From positions 34,778 to 98,777 of the forward strand of contig JAJQCA010000006.1 in assembly GCA_021202985.1 (NCBI GenBank): a stretch of DNA of 64,000 nucleotides, given 5' to 3'. Below the pieces are notes generated by a model. The model was not told where the DNA came from. It worked only from the letters and a program-made list of their open reading frames with translations, and did not search any database. The position numbers and the translations under genes are program-made. This document shows, in pieces, positions 52,072-61,150 of the stretch (position 1 is the first letter of the stretch; every line of letters begins with the position of its first letter). The DNA is from Alistipes sp. (lineage in GTDB: Bacteria; Bacteroidota; Bacteroidia; Bacteroidales; Rikenellaceae).

Positions 52072-55000
52072 TTAGAAACTGAGTGATATACCGAAAATAA
52101 ACTGCCGGTTCCACAGGTAGTTACCCTGCGTACTCGAGCTTTCGTTACCTTCCCGGCCCACGTCCATATTCTTGAAATCGCAAGCCTGGTAGATGGAGAA
52201 CGGGTTTACTACCTGTGTGTAAACCCGCAGGTTGTCCATACCCCATCTCTGTACAATCTTACTCGGGAACATATAGCCAAGGGAAATGTGCCGTACGTTT
52301 ATATATGAAGCCTTCGAGTAGGTCAGAGCCGAGATGTACGGGGTGATGTCGCTGCCGTCCTGCGTTTTGAACGGGCGCTGGTGGGTAGCGTTTTCTTTAT
52401 TGTTCTCATTGTAGTAGGATACTTTACGGGACATGTACTTTCCGCCGCCGTTTATATCACCGCCGTTGGTCCAGAAACCCATACGGCTGTTTATCATTAC
52501 CGACAGGTCGATACCTTTCCATGTAAATGTATTTCCCATACCCCAGGTCCAGGTCGGGTTCCTGTTGCCGATTATGACACGGTCGTCGTTGGCACTGATT
52601 ATATTATCGCCGTTCTGGTCCTTGATCCTCACCGTACCGACAGTAAATTCATGGCCGTTCTTATTGAACTCTTCCATCTCTTTGGCATCTTCCTCTTTCC
52701 ATATGCCGACTGCTTCATAACCGTAGAACACGCCGAGCGGATGGCCGATGAACCATTCGTTGTCTATCTCGTCCTCCTTACCGTTGGAGAGTTTGGTAAT
52801 CTTATTCCTCTGCCAGCCCATATTCAGGCTCGTTTCCCATGTGAATGCACCTGCCCTGACGTTCACCGTGTTGAGAGTTATATCGACACCCTTGTTCTTG
52901 GTTTCACCAACGTTGGTCAGGGTTGTAAGGTAACCGGTGATAGAGGGTATCCTTGCTTCCAGCAACAGATCCGTGGTACGGGAGGTATAGAATTCGAGCG
53001 TACCGTTTATACGCGATTTCAATACCGAAAAGTCGAGACCGATATTCAACTGGTGAGTTTTTTCCCAACCGAGGCTGGAGTCCGGAAGTCTGTTACGGCT
53101 CGACGTGGCAAGCAGGTCGTTTATATAATAATACCGGGATGTGTTTTCCCCGTACGGATAAAGAGATGAGAAAATATTACCGATGGTCGTATAGGGGTCT
53201 ACCGCCGCATTACCGGTGATACCGTAACCCACACGCAGTTTCATCTGGTAAATCCAGTCTATCCCCTTCATAAATTCCTCCTGCTCCATCCTCCATGCGA
53301 CGGCCACACTGGGGAAGAAGGCCCACTTGTTTCCGGGAGCCAGTACCGACGACCCGTCCCAGCGGCCGGTGGCCGTAAGGATATACCTGTCGTTGAAGCT
53401 GTAGTTGGCGCGGAACAGGTAAGACGCTATCTGCCTTTCCACAAGGTCAGAACCGATGCCATCCAGATCGTTCGCACGGTCGATGGCGCCCATATTGTTC
53501 CACAGTGCATCCTCTACCGGCTGGTTCCTGGCGTTGATATTGTCCCTTACTTCGATGTACTTACTCGCCTCCTGAACCAGTGTAACGCCGAAGTGGTGCT
53601 TGCCAATGGTTTTTAGGTAATTTATCTGGTTCTGGAGATTCCAGTTGGTCTGCCTGTTGTTACTTAACCGGGTTAAATTAAGTGTACTTTCCAGGGCGGC
53701 CGATTCCGGTGAGATAAAAATTCCGTTGCGCTGGAACCGGAAACCGGGGCCGAACGTAAACCTGTACGAAAGCCCATCCACCGGCAGCTGTACCTGCGCG
53801 TAGACGTTGGCGATTATCTGCAGCCTTTCACGTTTGTTGGTCGAATATTTATGCTCGTCCACAACCGTATTCAGGGCGTCGTCGCCACCCGGCTTGAGGA
53901 TACGGTTACCGTCGTCATCGTACGGCACGGCATAGGGATAAAGCCTCAGCGCGGCAGCGTAAGCCGACGGCGGGCCGGAGTTGCTGGAACCTCCTGTCCG
54001 GTCCATACCGTAATCCTGTTCGGTATAGGCGCCCGTGACGCTCGCGCCCAATTCGAACCATTTCTTAGGCTTCAGAACCGTCGTTACATTGAAATTGTAA
54101 CGCTCCATGCCTTGTCCGTAAATGGTACCCCGCTCGTTCACATAACCGAAAGAAGCGCGTGAACTGATTTTATCGGTACCGCCGCTTACGCCGATAGAGT
54201 GGTTTTGGGTGATACCGGTCCGGGAGACGTAATCGGTCCAGTCGGTTGATTGTACTTTCGAACCGTCCCATGAGCCGCCCGACCAGCCTTTTTCCACATT
54301 AGACCATGCATACGGGTCCATACCGAACATAAGAAAGTCGGTATCCCTGGTCGGCTGGTCCGCCCGCGGGTAAGTGGTAGGATTTGAATAGTAGTAGGCC
54401 CAGCGGGTAAAATCGATCCATTCGGCCGCATTGTAACGCTCCTGGCTGTCCTGCAAAGTTGACAGGGCCACGCTGCCGTTATAAGTTATGGAGAATTTGC
54501 CTGCCTCTCCTTTTTTGGTAGTTACGAGCACGACCCCGTTGGCACCGCGCGACCCGTAGATAGCAGTCGCCGAGGCATCCTTGAGAATCTCTATCGACTG
54601 GATATCGTAAGTGCTGAGCATCGAAATATCGGTATTACCCTGCAAGGGTATACCGTCCACCACATAAAGAGGCTCGGAAGTTGCGGTTATGGAACGCTCC
54701 CCGCGAATACGGATACGGCCCAGTTCACCCGGACGGGCACCCGTTGTGATATCCACACCCGCAGCCCTTCCCTGGAGGGCTTCGAAGGCATTGGTTACGG
54801 GACGTTCCTGCAGCTGGGCTTCCCTGACGGAAATAACGGCACCCGTTACGTCGCTCTTACGCATAACGCCGTAACCGACCACCACGAGTTCTTCCAGCAT
54901 TTCCACGCCTTCGTCCATAACTATACGGTAGTTGGTCTGGCCGGAAAGCGGCACTGTCTGGTTCGTGTAACCGAGCATGGTCACCAGCAGGTTCCCGGTG

Positions 55001-55251
55001 GTGGGAACATCGGTGAGTGTGAAGGACCCGTCCGCCCCGGTGGTAATACCGCGGGTAGTTCCCTCGATGATGATACTTGCGCCGATTACCGGCTCGGATT
55101 TGGTATCCACCACCGTCCCGGATATGGTACGGTTCTGGGCCGAAGCGGCCAGTGAGATAAGTGTGAAAGAGGCTAATAACAAAAGCCTGCGTAAAGTGAG
55201 GGATGTCCGGTTAGAAGACGCCCCTTCTCCCTGAAGTAGGTGTTTTGCCAT
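52072..55251 (-). CDS. SusC/RagA-family TonB-dependent receptor (second locus)
   Basis: This is a complete 1059-residue outer-membrane receptor. Signal peptide (LRRLLLLASFTLISLAASA) is followed by a carboxypeptidase-regulatory-like domain at about 40-115 (TISGTVVDTKSEPVIGASI), the TonB-box region EELVVVGYGVMRKSD, a plug with the SusC signature LYVVDGIPLQG and IEILKDASATAIYGSRGANG, and a long barrel ending IFGISLSF. It is the first gene of the SusC-SusD-S8 protease operon. An exact promoter box at 55329-55336 precedes it. Confidence 0.96.
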   Translation of the reverse strand: MAKHLLQGEGASSNRTSLTLRRLLLLASFTLISLAASAQNRTISGTVVDTKSEPVIGASIIIEGTTRGITTGADGSFTLTDVPTTGNLLVTMLGYTNQTVPLSGQTNYRIVMDEGVEMLEELVVVGYGVMRKSDVTGAVISVREAQLQERPVTNAFEALQGRAAGVDITTGARPGELGRIRIRGERSITATSEPLYVVDGIPLQGNTDISMLSTYDIQSIEILKDASATAIYGSRGANGVVLVTTKKGEAGKFSITYNGSVALSTLQDSQERYNAAEWIDFTRWAYYYSNPTTYPRADQPTRDTDFLMFGMDPYAWSNVEKGWSGGSWDGSKVQSTDWTDYVSRTGITQNHSIGVSGGTDKISSRASFGYVNERGTIYGQGMERYNFNVTTVLKPKKWFELGASVTGAYTEQDYGMDRTGGSSNSGPPSAYAAALRLYPYAVPYDDDGNRILKPGGDDALNTVVDEHKYSTNKRERLQIIANVYAQVQLPVDGLSYRFTFGPGFRFQRNGIFISPESAALESTLNLTRLSNNRQTNWNLQNQINYLKTIGKHHFGVTLVQEASKYIEVRDNINARNQPVEDALWNNMGAIDRANDLDGIGSDLVERQIASYLFRANYSFNDRYILTATGRWDGSSVLAPGNKWAFFPSVAVAWRMEQEEFMKGIDWIYQMKLRVGYGITGNAAVDPYTTIGNIFSSLYPYGENTSRYYYINDLLATSSRNRLPDSSLGWEKTHQLNIGLDFSVLKSRINGTLEFYTSRTTDLLLEARIPSITGYLTTLTNVGETKNKGVDITLNTVNVRAGAFTWETSLNMGWQRNKITKLSNGKEDEIDNEWFIGHPLGVFYGYEAVGIWKEEDAKEMEEFNKNGHEFTVGTVRIKDQNGDNIISANDDRVIIGNRNPTWTWGMGNTFTWKGIDLSVMINSRMGFWTNGGDINGGGKYMSRKVSYYNENNKENATHQRPFKTQDGSDITPYISALTYSKASYINVRHISLGYMFPSKIVQRWGMDNLRVYTQVVNPFSIYQACDFKNMDVGREGNESSSTQGNYLWNRQFIFGISLSF

Positions 55252-55321
55252 AATAAGAAGTTAGGTTAGAAAAGGTTAGTAAAAGTGTTCTATATCTTTA
55301 TGGTATTCGGTATAAAACGCT

Positions 55322-55648
55322 CTATATACAAAGGTATCCCTGCCTGCTGAGCATAAAGCCACCCTTGTCTTCTTGTCCAGCCAAGTTAGATTTTATAAAA
55401 TCCAATCCAAATGGAATATCGTATCCGATTATGGAATTTCTTACCGGAGGTTTGATTTTGATTTTTCCCCGTTCCGTTTTTAAAAATCGGTTGTTTATGG
55501 AATTTTCATCTGGAACCATATAACTTATAGTTTCAATATCAGGCACATATACATTCCAAAATCCTACAATATTATACCCGTATGCCTTTCCCGTCGGATA
55601 AATGGAAGATCTTTTATATTTATTTATAATTTTATCGCCGATAACCAA
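55322..55648 (-). CDS. hypothetical AT-rich 108-residue frame upstream of SusC
   Basis: This frame encodes a polar 108-residue sequence with no signal and no motif I recognise. It is AT-rich compared with its neighbours. Its last codons overlap the SusC promoter box at 55329-55336, and its 5' end abuts the divergent gene at 55660. It may be a remnant, a small acquired gene or a chance frame. Without it, the 55252-55659 interval holds only the SusC promoter. Confidence 0.3.
   Translation of the reverse strand: MVIGDKIINKYKRSSIYPTGKAYGYNIVGFWNVYVPDIETISYMVPDENSINNRFLKTERGKIKIKPPVRNSIIGYDIPFGLDFIKSNLAGQEDKGGFMLSRQGYLCI
55329..55336 (-). promoter_or_regulatory. Bacteroidota -7 box for the second SusCD operon
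   Basis: The minus-strand sequence TACCTTTG is an exact TAnnTTTG, 77 bp before the SusC ATG. A TTTA lies 17 bp upstream of it as a weak -33 candidate. Confidence 0.5.
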
Positions 55649-55659
55649 TTATAACCGGA

Positions 55660-56324
55660 ATGAAAAGACTGTCGATGCTACTCCTTCTGGCGTTATCCGC
55701 CACTCTCCTCACCGCCCGTACACCGGGCACCAATGCGGTAACGTACGGGGAAACAGGTATCGGGGAAATAAAATATATCCTGGGCCAGTTGGGTTACGAG
55801 TTCTACAAATTCCGCCTTCCGGTGGACACCTGGCAGGCATACAACGTACAGGCCATCGTCGACGAGTATGAGAACGGGGAGTTGAAAAAGTCCGATACTT
55901 TCCGTTTCCAACCTACGATCCGCCGGGTTATTTACGATGGCGAGACAGAGGTCCACAACTTTATGTACGATGAAAAATCGGTAATATTCAATGCCGGCGG
56001 ACTAAGGGAAAAGAATAACGTCTCTTTCGTAATTCCCGGCATAATGTCGCTTATACACCCTCGGAAATTAGCGACCGGTACGTAGCCTACTCCTCACGCC
56101 CGTTCGAAGAGCAGGAGTTCGTACCGGGTCGTAAAACCCCAGTGGTATTGCTCGGGGCGTTCTGGTATGACGAAAGGTTCGGTGTAAACCGGTTTTGCGG
56201 CTCTGACGAGGTGGATGCCGCGATGGAGAACGAGCTGTTCGAACTCTCGCCCCATTACTTCGTAGTGAACCTCCGGCTGGACGAAACCGGCAGCGAAATA
56301 ACGGACTACAATAGAAAGGAGTGA
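55660..56324 (+). pseudogene. frameshifted gene for an exported ~221-residue protein of unknown family
   Basis: The first frame (55660-56085) begins with a signal peptide (MKRLSMLLLLALSATLLTA) and ends soon after NNVSFVIPG. Continuing in another frame is HNVAYTPSEISDRYVAYS, which runs without a stop to 56324. The two meet at 56037-56040, where one base appears to be missing (CCCGGCAT). Restoring it gives a single 221-residue protein. The second part contains PVVLLGAFWYDERFGVNRF. I cannot name the family. It could be a recent pseudogene or a sequence error. Confidence 0.6.
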
Positions 56325-56417
56325 CCGGCGGCCGGATTATGGCCCTGCCGATATCGGGATGGTCCGCATAAACCGCGCGCCAGGGCGCGACACGCGGACG
56401 GCTTACAAAAATTTTGT

Positions 56418-56425
56418 TATTTTTG
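56418..56425 (+). promoter_or_regulatory. Bacteroidota -7 box for fabG
   Basis: TATTTTTG is an exact TAnnTTTG, 34 bp before the fabG ATG. Confidence 0.5.
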
Positions 56426-56459
56426 TAGCCGTTGGAACACTAACCAAATAACTTTAGAT

Positions 56460-57206
56460 ATGAAATTACTTGAAGGAAAGGTGGCCATCGTGACCGGTGC
56501 CGCCCGCGGTATCGGTAAGGCTATCGCCATAAAATTCGCCGAAGCCGGCGCGGACGTAGCGTTCACGGACCTTGCCGTCGACGAGAACGCCGCCGCAACC
56601 GAAAAAGCGATAAACGACCTCGGCGTCAAAGGAAAAGCGTACGCCTCCAATGCCGCCAGCTTCGAAGATACGGCAAACGTGGTCAAGCAGATAGCCGAAG
56701 ATTTCGGCCGGATAGATATACTGGTAAACAATGCCGGCATTACGCGCGACGGCCTGATGATGCGCATGAGCGAGCAGCAGTGGGATATGGTTATAAACGT
56801 CAACCTCAAATCGGCGTTCAACTTTATCCATGCGGTGACGCCTATAATGGTGCGCCAGAAGGGCGGAAGCATTATCAACATGTCGTCGGTGGTGGGCGTA
56901 TCGGGCAACGCGGGCCAGGCGAACTATTCGGCCTCCAAAGCCGGGATGATAGGCCTTGCCAAATCCATCGCCAAGGAACTCGGCCCGCGCGGCATCCGCG
57001 CCAACGCCATCGCACCGGGGTTCATTATCACCGAAATGACCGACCAGCTATCGGACGAAATCAAGGAAGGCTGGTACAAACAGATACCGCTTCGCCGCGG
57101 CGGTACCCCGGAAGACGTGGCCAACACCTGTATTTTCCTTGCGAGCGACCTTTCGTCGTACGTCAGCGGGCAGGTTATAAACGTCTGCGGGGCGATGAAT
57201 ACGTGA
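56460..57206 (+). CDS. fabG: 3-oxoacyl-ACP reductase FabG
   Basis: FabG reduces 3-oxoacyl-ACP with NADPH in fatty-acid elongation. The 248-residue short-chain dehydrogenase has the cofactor motif TGAARGIGKA near residue 12, NNAGITRDGLMMRM, the catalytic Ser in MSSVVGVSGNAGQ and the YSASKAGMIG Tyr/Lys pair. The pattern is that of FabG rather than a generic short-chain dehydrogenase. It stands alone between a promoter box and a terminator. Confidence 0.95.
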   Translation: MKLLEGKVAIVTGAARGIGKAIAIKFAEAGADVAFTDLAVDENAAATEKAINDLGVKGKAYASNAASFEDTANVVKQIAEDFGRIDILVNNAGITRDGLMMRMSEQQWDMVINVNLKSAFNFIHAVTPIMVRQKGGSIINMSSVVGVSGNAGQANYSASKAGMIGLAKSIAKELGPRGIRANAIAPGFIITEMTDQLSDEIKEGWYKQIPLRRGGTPEDVANTCIFLASDLSSYVSGQVINVCGAMNT

Positions 57207-57224
57207 CATAAGAATCCGCAACAT

Positions 57225-57262
57225 AAAAAGGGTAGTACCGTGCTTTCGGTGCTACCCTTTTC
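57225..57262 (+). terminator. fabG terminator
   Basis: The arms AAAAGGGTAGTACC and GGTGCTACCCTTTT pair with one mismatch around a 10-nt loop and end in a T4 tract. Confidence 0.7.
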
Positions 57263-57380
57263 GTATCGTGGAAAGACTGGTCCCGGACCCGGGAGGCCGC
57301 CTTCACCGGTATTACAGCTATAGACTCCCCGGCAGGCCGGACCTTAATCGTGGAGGAGCCAGCTCCATTGGGAACGGTTT

Positions 57381-57848
57381 TCAGTACTCAGTTTTATCGG
57401 GCTTGTCGGCCCAGAGCCGGAACGGGTGAAGGGCTTCGTCGGAAAGTTTCCGGATTGCGGGTACTTTGCGCCGCTCGTGCGGAACTGCGATTTCATCGTA
57501 GATAAACGAGTCGTCGAAGCCGGCATCCGCCGCGTCACATTTGCAGCCGCCGTAATATATGGTACCGATTCCTGCCCAGTAGATTGCCCCGAGGCACATC
57601 GGGCAGGGTTCGCACGAGGAGTAGATTTCCGCCCCATCCAGTTTGAAGTCTCCGGCCTGACGGCAGGCTTCCCTGATTGCGTTCACTTCGGCATGGGCCG
57701 TCGGGTCGTTATCGATAGTGACGCTGTTGGAGGCCCGTGCTATGATTTCCCCGTCGCGGACGATTACGGCCCCGAACGGCCCCCCGCCCGACTCCACGCT
57801 ACGGGTGGCCAGCGCTATGGCTTCCCTCATAAATTTTTCGTCATACAT
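57381..57848 (-). CDS. nucleoside/guanine deaminase (CDA superfamily)
   Basis: This is a 155-residue zinc deaminase. The zinc and catalytic motifs are HAEVNAIREA (His, Glu) and SCEPCPMCLGAIYWAG (two Cys). The C-terminal DDSFIYDEIAVPHERRKVP and a terminal aromatic-rich tail resemble GuaD-type guanine deaminases, which convert guanine to xanthine. tRNA adenosine deaminase (TadA) is the main alternative. I favour GuaD-like because of the DADAGFDDSFIYDE region. An exact -7 box lies at 57969-57976. Confidence 0.85.
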   Translation of the reverse strand: MYDEKFMREAIALATRSVESGGGPFGAVIVRDGEIIARASNSVTIDNDPTAHAEVNAIREACRQAGDFKLDGAEIYSSCEPCPMCLGAIYWAGIGTIYYGGCKCDAADAGFDDSFIYDEIAVPHERRKVPAIRKLSDEALHPFRLWADKPDKTEY

Positions 57849-57968
57849 AGCTGATAATCTTCGTTCGTTATCGGCATCCGCACAAACCGTTCCGGTACGG
57901 CAGACCGGCCCGGGAAGAATAAGAAACCCGCTCCTGCAACGGAACGGGCATCATCTGTACGTTGCCGA

Positions 57969-57976
57969 CAAATATA
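57969..57976 (-). promoter_or_regulatory. Bacteroidota -7 box for the deaminase
   Basis: The minus-strand sequence TATATTTG is an exact TAnnTTTG, 120 bp before the deaminase ATG. Confidence 0.4.
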
Positions 57977-58098
57977 CGAAACCTCGGCCGGAAATACAAT
58001 ATGACCCTTTGTAAACACGTTCGCCTGTCCGGAACTTTTTCCGCACGAAGCAAGCACACAAAGCCAGCGGTTCACCTAACGACATAGTCGGCAATGAT

Positions 58099-58166
58099 TG
58101 TCATTCGGAGAAGTTTGTCATTCGGAAAAGATTTTCATTCTGAGAAGATTGTCATTCTGAGCGGAG
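58099..58166. repeat. 17-bp tandem repeat, four copies
   Basis: The unit is about TGTCATTCGGAGAAGAT, at 58099, 58116, 58133 and 58150. The last copy runs into GAGCGGAGCGAAGAATCT. Confidence 0.75.
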
Positions 58167-58241
58167 CGAAGAATCTATATTTTATACATAATACTTCAAC
58201 CGGCCGTACTGCTATGCCACACTTGCGGCGTTGCTCACCGG

Positions 58242-58314
58242 CCGCCCGGTCTCGTAATCGTTGCTCCGCCGCCCGGTCTTGTAATCGTTGCTCCGCCGCC
58301 CGGTTTTGTAACCG
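58242..58314. repeat. 27-bp tandem repeat, about 2.7 copies
   Basis: Copies start at 58242, 58269 and 58296. The first two differ at one base, and the third is partial (19 bp). Confidence 0.75.
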
Positions 58315-58417
58315 TCCCTAACGGGCCCACGCTCCCTCGTCGGTACGTAGGTACATCATTCCATTCCTCCGGTTGACGTCGATTCATAATCCGCGGCCCC
58401 ACGCAACCACTTTAAAC

Positions 58418-58459
58418 ACCCGACACCCGTTACCCGACACCCATTACCCGACACCCGAC
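58418..58459. repeat. 14-bp tandem repeat, three copies
   Basis: The unit ACCCGACACCCGTT starts at 58418, 58432 and 58446 with a few substitutions. A looser fourth copy follows. Confidence 0.7.
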
Positions 58460-58480
58460 ATCCAATACCCGGCACCGCGG

Positions 58481-60358
58481 CTACCTGTCCTGCCGTCGTC
58501 CCTCGTACCAGTTTATATAGGCCCGGTTCACCAGCCGGTTGCCGCCCGGTGTGGGATAATCCCCGGAGAAATACCAGTCGCCGCTGTGGTCGGGACACGC
58601 CCGGTGCAGGCCTTCGATGGTCTGGTAAACCACTTTCACCCCGCACCGGCACCCCTCAGGGGTAACCAACCGGGCGATACGCCCGGAAATCTCCCGGTCG
58701 CTAAAGGGCGCGTATATCTCTTTGACATGGTTTACCACATGCTCTTTGGGCAGCTCCTCCTGGGCTTTGCATTTGCGGTACACCGAGTCGATAACCTCCT
58801 GCCTGCCGGACTCCCGGAGAAGGTCAACGGCGGCGTTGAATGCTATAAACTCCCCCATCCGCGACATATCAATCCCGTAATAGTCCGGATAGCGCACCTG
58901 GGGTGAGGAGGAGACGATCACTATATCCACCGGGTCCAGCCGGCCGAGTATCTTCACGATACTCTGCCTGAGGGTGGTCCCCCGCACTATACTGTCGTCT
59001 ATTACCACTATGCTGTCGGCTCCGGCCTCCACCGTGCCGTAGGTTATATCGTAAACGTGCGCGGCGAGGTCGTTCCGCGAGTCGTTCTCGGCGATGAACG
59101 TGCGGAGCTTTATATCTTTTACGGCCAGTTTCTCCGTGCGGACGGTGTGGGAGAGAATCTCCTCCACGGCCTGCGGCGAGGGTTGCGGCAGGGCAGCGAT
59201 GGCTTCGGCCTTCCGCCTGTTCAGGTAGTCGTTCATTCCCTCGATCATCCCGTAATAAGCCACCTCGGCGGTGTTGGGAATAAACGAGAATACGGTATGG
59301 TCGAGGTCGTAATCCACGCTTTCGAGTATCGACGGCACCAGCAGGCGCCCCAGGGATTTACGCTCGCGGTATATATCGCGGTCGCTCCCGCGCGAGAAGT
59401 AGATTCGTTCGAACGAGCAGGGACGCGGCGGGTCGGCCGCCTCGAGCACCTGCGCCAGGGTTACCTCCCCGGCCGGGTCGATGAACATCCCCTCCCCCGG
59501 GCCCAGTTCGCTTACCCGGTCAGTATCCACGTCGAGCACGGTCTGTATTACGGCCCGTTCGGATGCTGCGACGACCACCTCGTCGTCGCAGTACCAGAAC
59601 GCCGGGCGGATACCCCACCGGTCGCGGAACACGAAGGCGTCGCCGCTTCCCGTCGAGCCGCAGATAACGAACCCGCCGTCCCACGTTGCCGACGCACGAC
59701 GCACCACGTTGTGCATATCGAGCTGCGACTCAATGCGGGCGTTCAGCTCCTCGCCCATAAGCCCCTCCTCTGTTTTGAACCGGTCTCGGAGCAGCTGTAC
59801 CTCGGCGTCGAGCAGGTATCCCAACTGTTCGAGTATTATAAAGGTGTCGGCATTATGGCGCGGGTGCTGGCCCCGGCCGACTATTATGTCGAACACCTCG
59901 TCCACGTTCGTAAGGTTGAAGTTACCGGCAATGCAGAGGTTGCGTATCCTCCAGTTGTTGCGCCGCAGGAACGGGTGGGTGTATGAAATCCCCGACCGGC
60001 CGGTGGTACTGTACCGCAGGTGGCCGATGTACACTTCCCCGTGGAACGGGTACTCTTCCTGCGGCACACCCGCCGCAGCGGCTTCCCTAACCCCGGCGTG
60101 TATATTGGCGAACACCTCGCCGATGGCGCCGCTGCCCATGGCCCGCTCACGGAAGATATACTCGCTCCCGGGCCGGGCATCAAGCTTGATGCAGGCCACT
60201 CCGGCGCCTTCCTGGCCCCGGTTATGCTGTTTCTCCATCAGGAGGTAAAGCAGATCCAGGCCGTAATTGGCGCGTCCGTATTTCTCACGGTAATATGCGG
60301 GCGGTTTGCGCAGCCTCACCATGGCTATACCGCACTCGTGTTTGATTTGTTCGCTCAT
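58481..60358 (-). CDS. purF: amidophosphoribosyltransferase (long PurF-type)
   Basis: This 625-residue class II glutamine amidotransferase has a phosphoribosyltransferase domain. An eight-residue propeptide precedes the nucleophile Cys9 (HECGIAM). The glutaminase region shows QHNRGQEGAG, HLRYSTTG and CIAGNFNLTNVDEV. The C-terminal domain carries the PRPP motif IVVIDDSIVRGTTLRQSIV. This longer form is a known Bacteroidota variant of about 630 residues beside the standard ~470-residue PurF. Whether it is the main purine enzyme or a paralogue cannot be told here. A promoter box lies at 60432-60439. Confidence 0.93.
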   Translation of the reverse strand: MSEQIKHECGIAMVRLRKPPAYYREKYGRANYGLDLLYLLMEKQHNRGQEGAGVACIKLDARPGSEYIFRERAMGSGAIGEVFANIHAGVREAAAAGVPQEEYPFHGEVYIGHLRYSTTGRSGISYTHPFLRRNNWRIRNLCIAGNFNLTNVDEVFDIIVGRGQHPRHNADTFIILEQLGYLLDAEVQLLRDRFKTEEGLMGEELNARIESQLDMHNVVRRASATWDGGFVICGSTGSGDAFVFRDRWGIRPAFWYCDDEVVVAASERAVIQTVLDVDTDRVSELGPGEGMFIDPAGEVTLAQVLEAADPPRPCSFERIYFSRGSDRDIYRERKSLGRLLVPSILESVDYDLDHTVFSFIPNTAEVAYYGMIEGMNDYLNRRKAEAIAALPQPSPQAVEEILSHTVRTEKLAVKDIKLRTFIAENDSRNDLAAHVYDITYGTVEAGADSIVVIDDSIVRGTTLRQSIVKILGRLDPVDIVIVSSSPQVRYPDYYGIDMSRMGEFIAFNAAVDLLRESGRQEVIDSVYRKCKAQEELPKEHVVNHVKEIYAPFSDREISGRIARLVTPEGCRCGVKVVYQTIEGLHRACPDHSGDWYFSGDYPTPGGNRLVNRAYINWYEGRRQDR

Positions 60359-60431
60359 CGTTCGGATATTTTTGCACCCGCGGCCGCCGGGAAGGGAACC
60401 CGATGCCGGGGCGTGGCGGGAAGTGACGCTG

Positions 60432-60439
60432 CAAAGATA
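60432..60439 (-). promoter_or_regulatory. Bacteroidota -7 box for the amidophosphoribosyltransferase
   Basis: The minus-strand sequence TATCTTTG is an exact TAnnTTTG, 73 bp before the ATG. The rest of 60359-60686 holds the terminator at 60613-60642 and no gene. Confidence 0.5.
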
Positions 60440-60612
60440 ATCCGTTTTATGTTTTTTCCGCTTCCCGGCCTCTGAGAACTAAACGCCGGTACCGGGCGCC
60501 ACATGGCTCGTAAGCCAGATTGCCCGTAAGCCGGATTGCGCTAAACAAAAATCACCGGGCAGGCCCCTGCGGGCGCCGTCGGCACCGCATCTGCCCCGGA
60601 CCAGACAAAAAC

Positions 60613-60642
60613 AAAGGCGGCCCCTGCACGAGAGCCGCCTTT
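60613..60642. terminator. terminator after the acidic protein gene
   Basis: The 9-bp perfect arms AAAGGCGGC and GCCGCCTTT flank a 12-nt loop. On the minus strand a T-rich tail follows. Confidence 0.65.
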
Positions 60643-60686
60643 TCGCAAACCTATTGTAACTTTTAAAGAAATGAGTGCATTTATAT

Positions 60687-60995
60687 CTATTCTTCAGCCG
60701 GTGCTTCTTCCGCTTCGGCTTCCTCGGCCGGGGCTTCTTCTTCACCTTCCGGCGATTCTACCAGCGCATATTCTTCGGCGGCTTCTTCTTCCTTAGCTTC
60801 TTCGCATTCGCTTTCGCACTCGCCTTCCGGTGATTCGATTATTGAGAGTACGAAACCTTCCGCGGGCGCTTCGGCTTCTTCAGCTTCGGGAGCCTGTTCT
60901 TCAGTCTGGGGAGCTTCTTCTCCTTCGGGAGCCTGTGCGTAAGCGAAAACTGCCGTACCTGCAAGGAAAAGTGTTGCTAAAATTACCTTTTTCAT
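60687..60995 (-). CDS. small exported, extremely Glu-rich protein
   Basis: This is a 102-residue protein with a clear Sec signal (KKVILATLFLAGTAVFAYA) and then almost only Glu, Ala and Pro. The motif ESPEGE appears twice (IIESPEGECESECEE and LVESPEGEEEAPAEE), and two Cys lie close together. The start at 60995 begins the signal; an upstream in-frame start at 61034 is less likely. I do not recognise a family. Its charge suggests a cation-binding or surface-coating role, but that is speculation. A sigma-54-like promoter (61044-61060) and the palindrome array (61151-61200) lie upstream, so it is probably the target of the neighbouring two-component system. Confidence 0.75.
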   Translation of the reverse strand: MKKVILATLFLAGTAVFAYAQAPEGEEAPQTEEQAPEAEEAEAPAEGFVLSIIESPEGECESECEEAKEEEAAEEYALVESPEGEEEAPAEEAEAEEAPAEE

Positions 60996-61043
60996 CGTTA
61001 TGCTTTTTTGGTTAACTATTATTCGTGTTCTCACTTATACCTA

Positions 61044-61060
61044 TTCAACCGGTATGCCAA
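61044..61060 (-). promoter_or_regulatory. sigma-54-like promoter for the acidic protein gene
   Basis: The minus-strand sequence TTGGCATACCGGTTGAA shares 14 of 17 bases with the efflux operon promoter (40645-40661). The -12 element reads GA instead of GC, which weakens the call. It lies about 50 bp before the ATG and about 90-155 bp from the palindrome array. Confidence 0.45.
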
Positions 61061-61150
61061 CGAAGCCGCACCCGACTTCCAAACCACATAAACAATTAAC
61101 CCCAAATAACTTAACCGGCCGTGCCAAAATTCAACGCCCGGCGCCGGACC

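Larger units (their letters stand above)
57849..58480. other. 632-bp intergenic region rich in short tandem repeats
   Basis: No credible gene is seen. It holds a -7 box facing left at 57969-57976, and three different short tandem repeats at 58099-58166, 58242-58314 and 58418-58459. Confidence 0.55.

Noticed and set aside
57849..58480. Tandem repeats as a CRISPR array
   Set aside because: The units are 14, 17 and 27 bp with no unique spacers between them and no cas genes.
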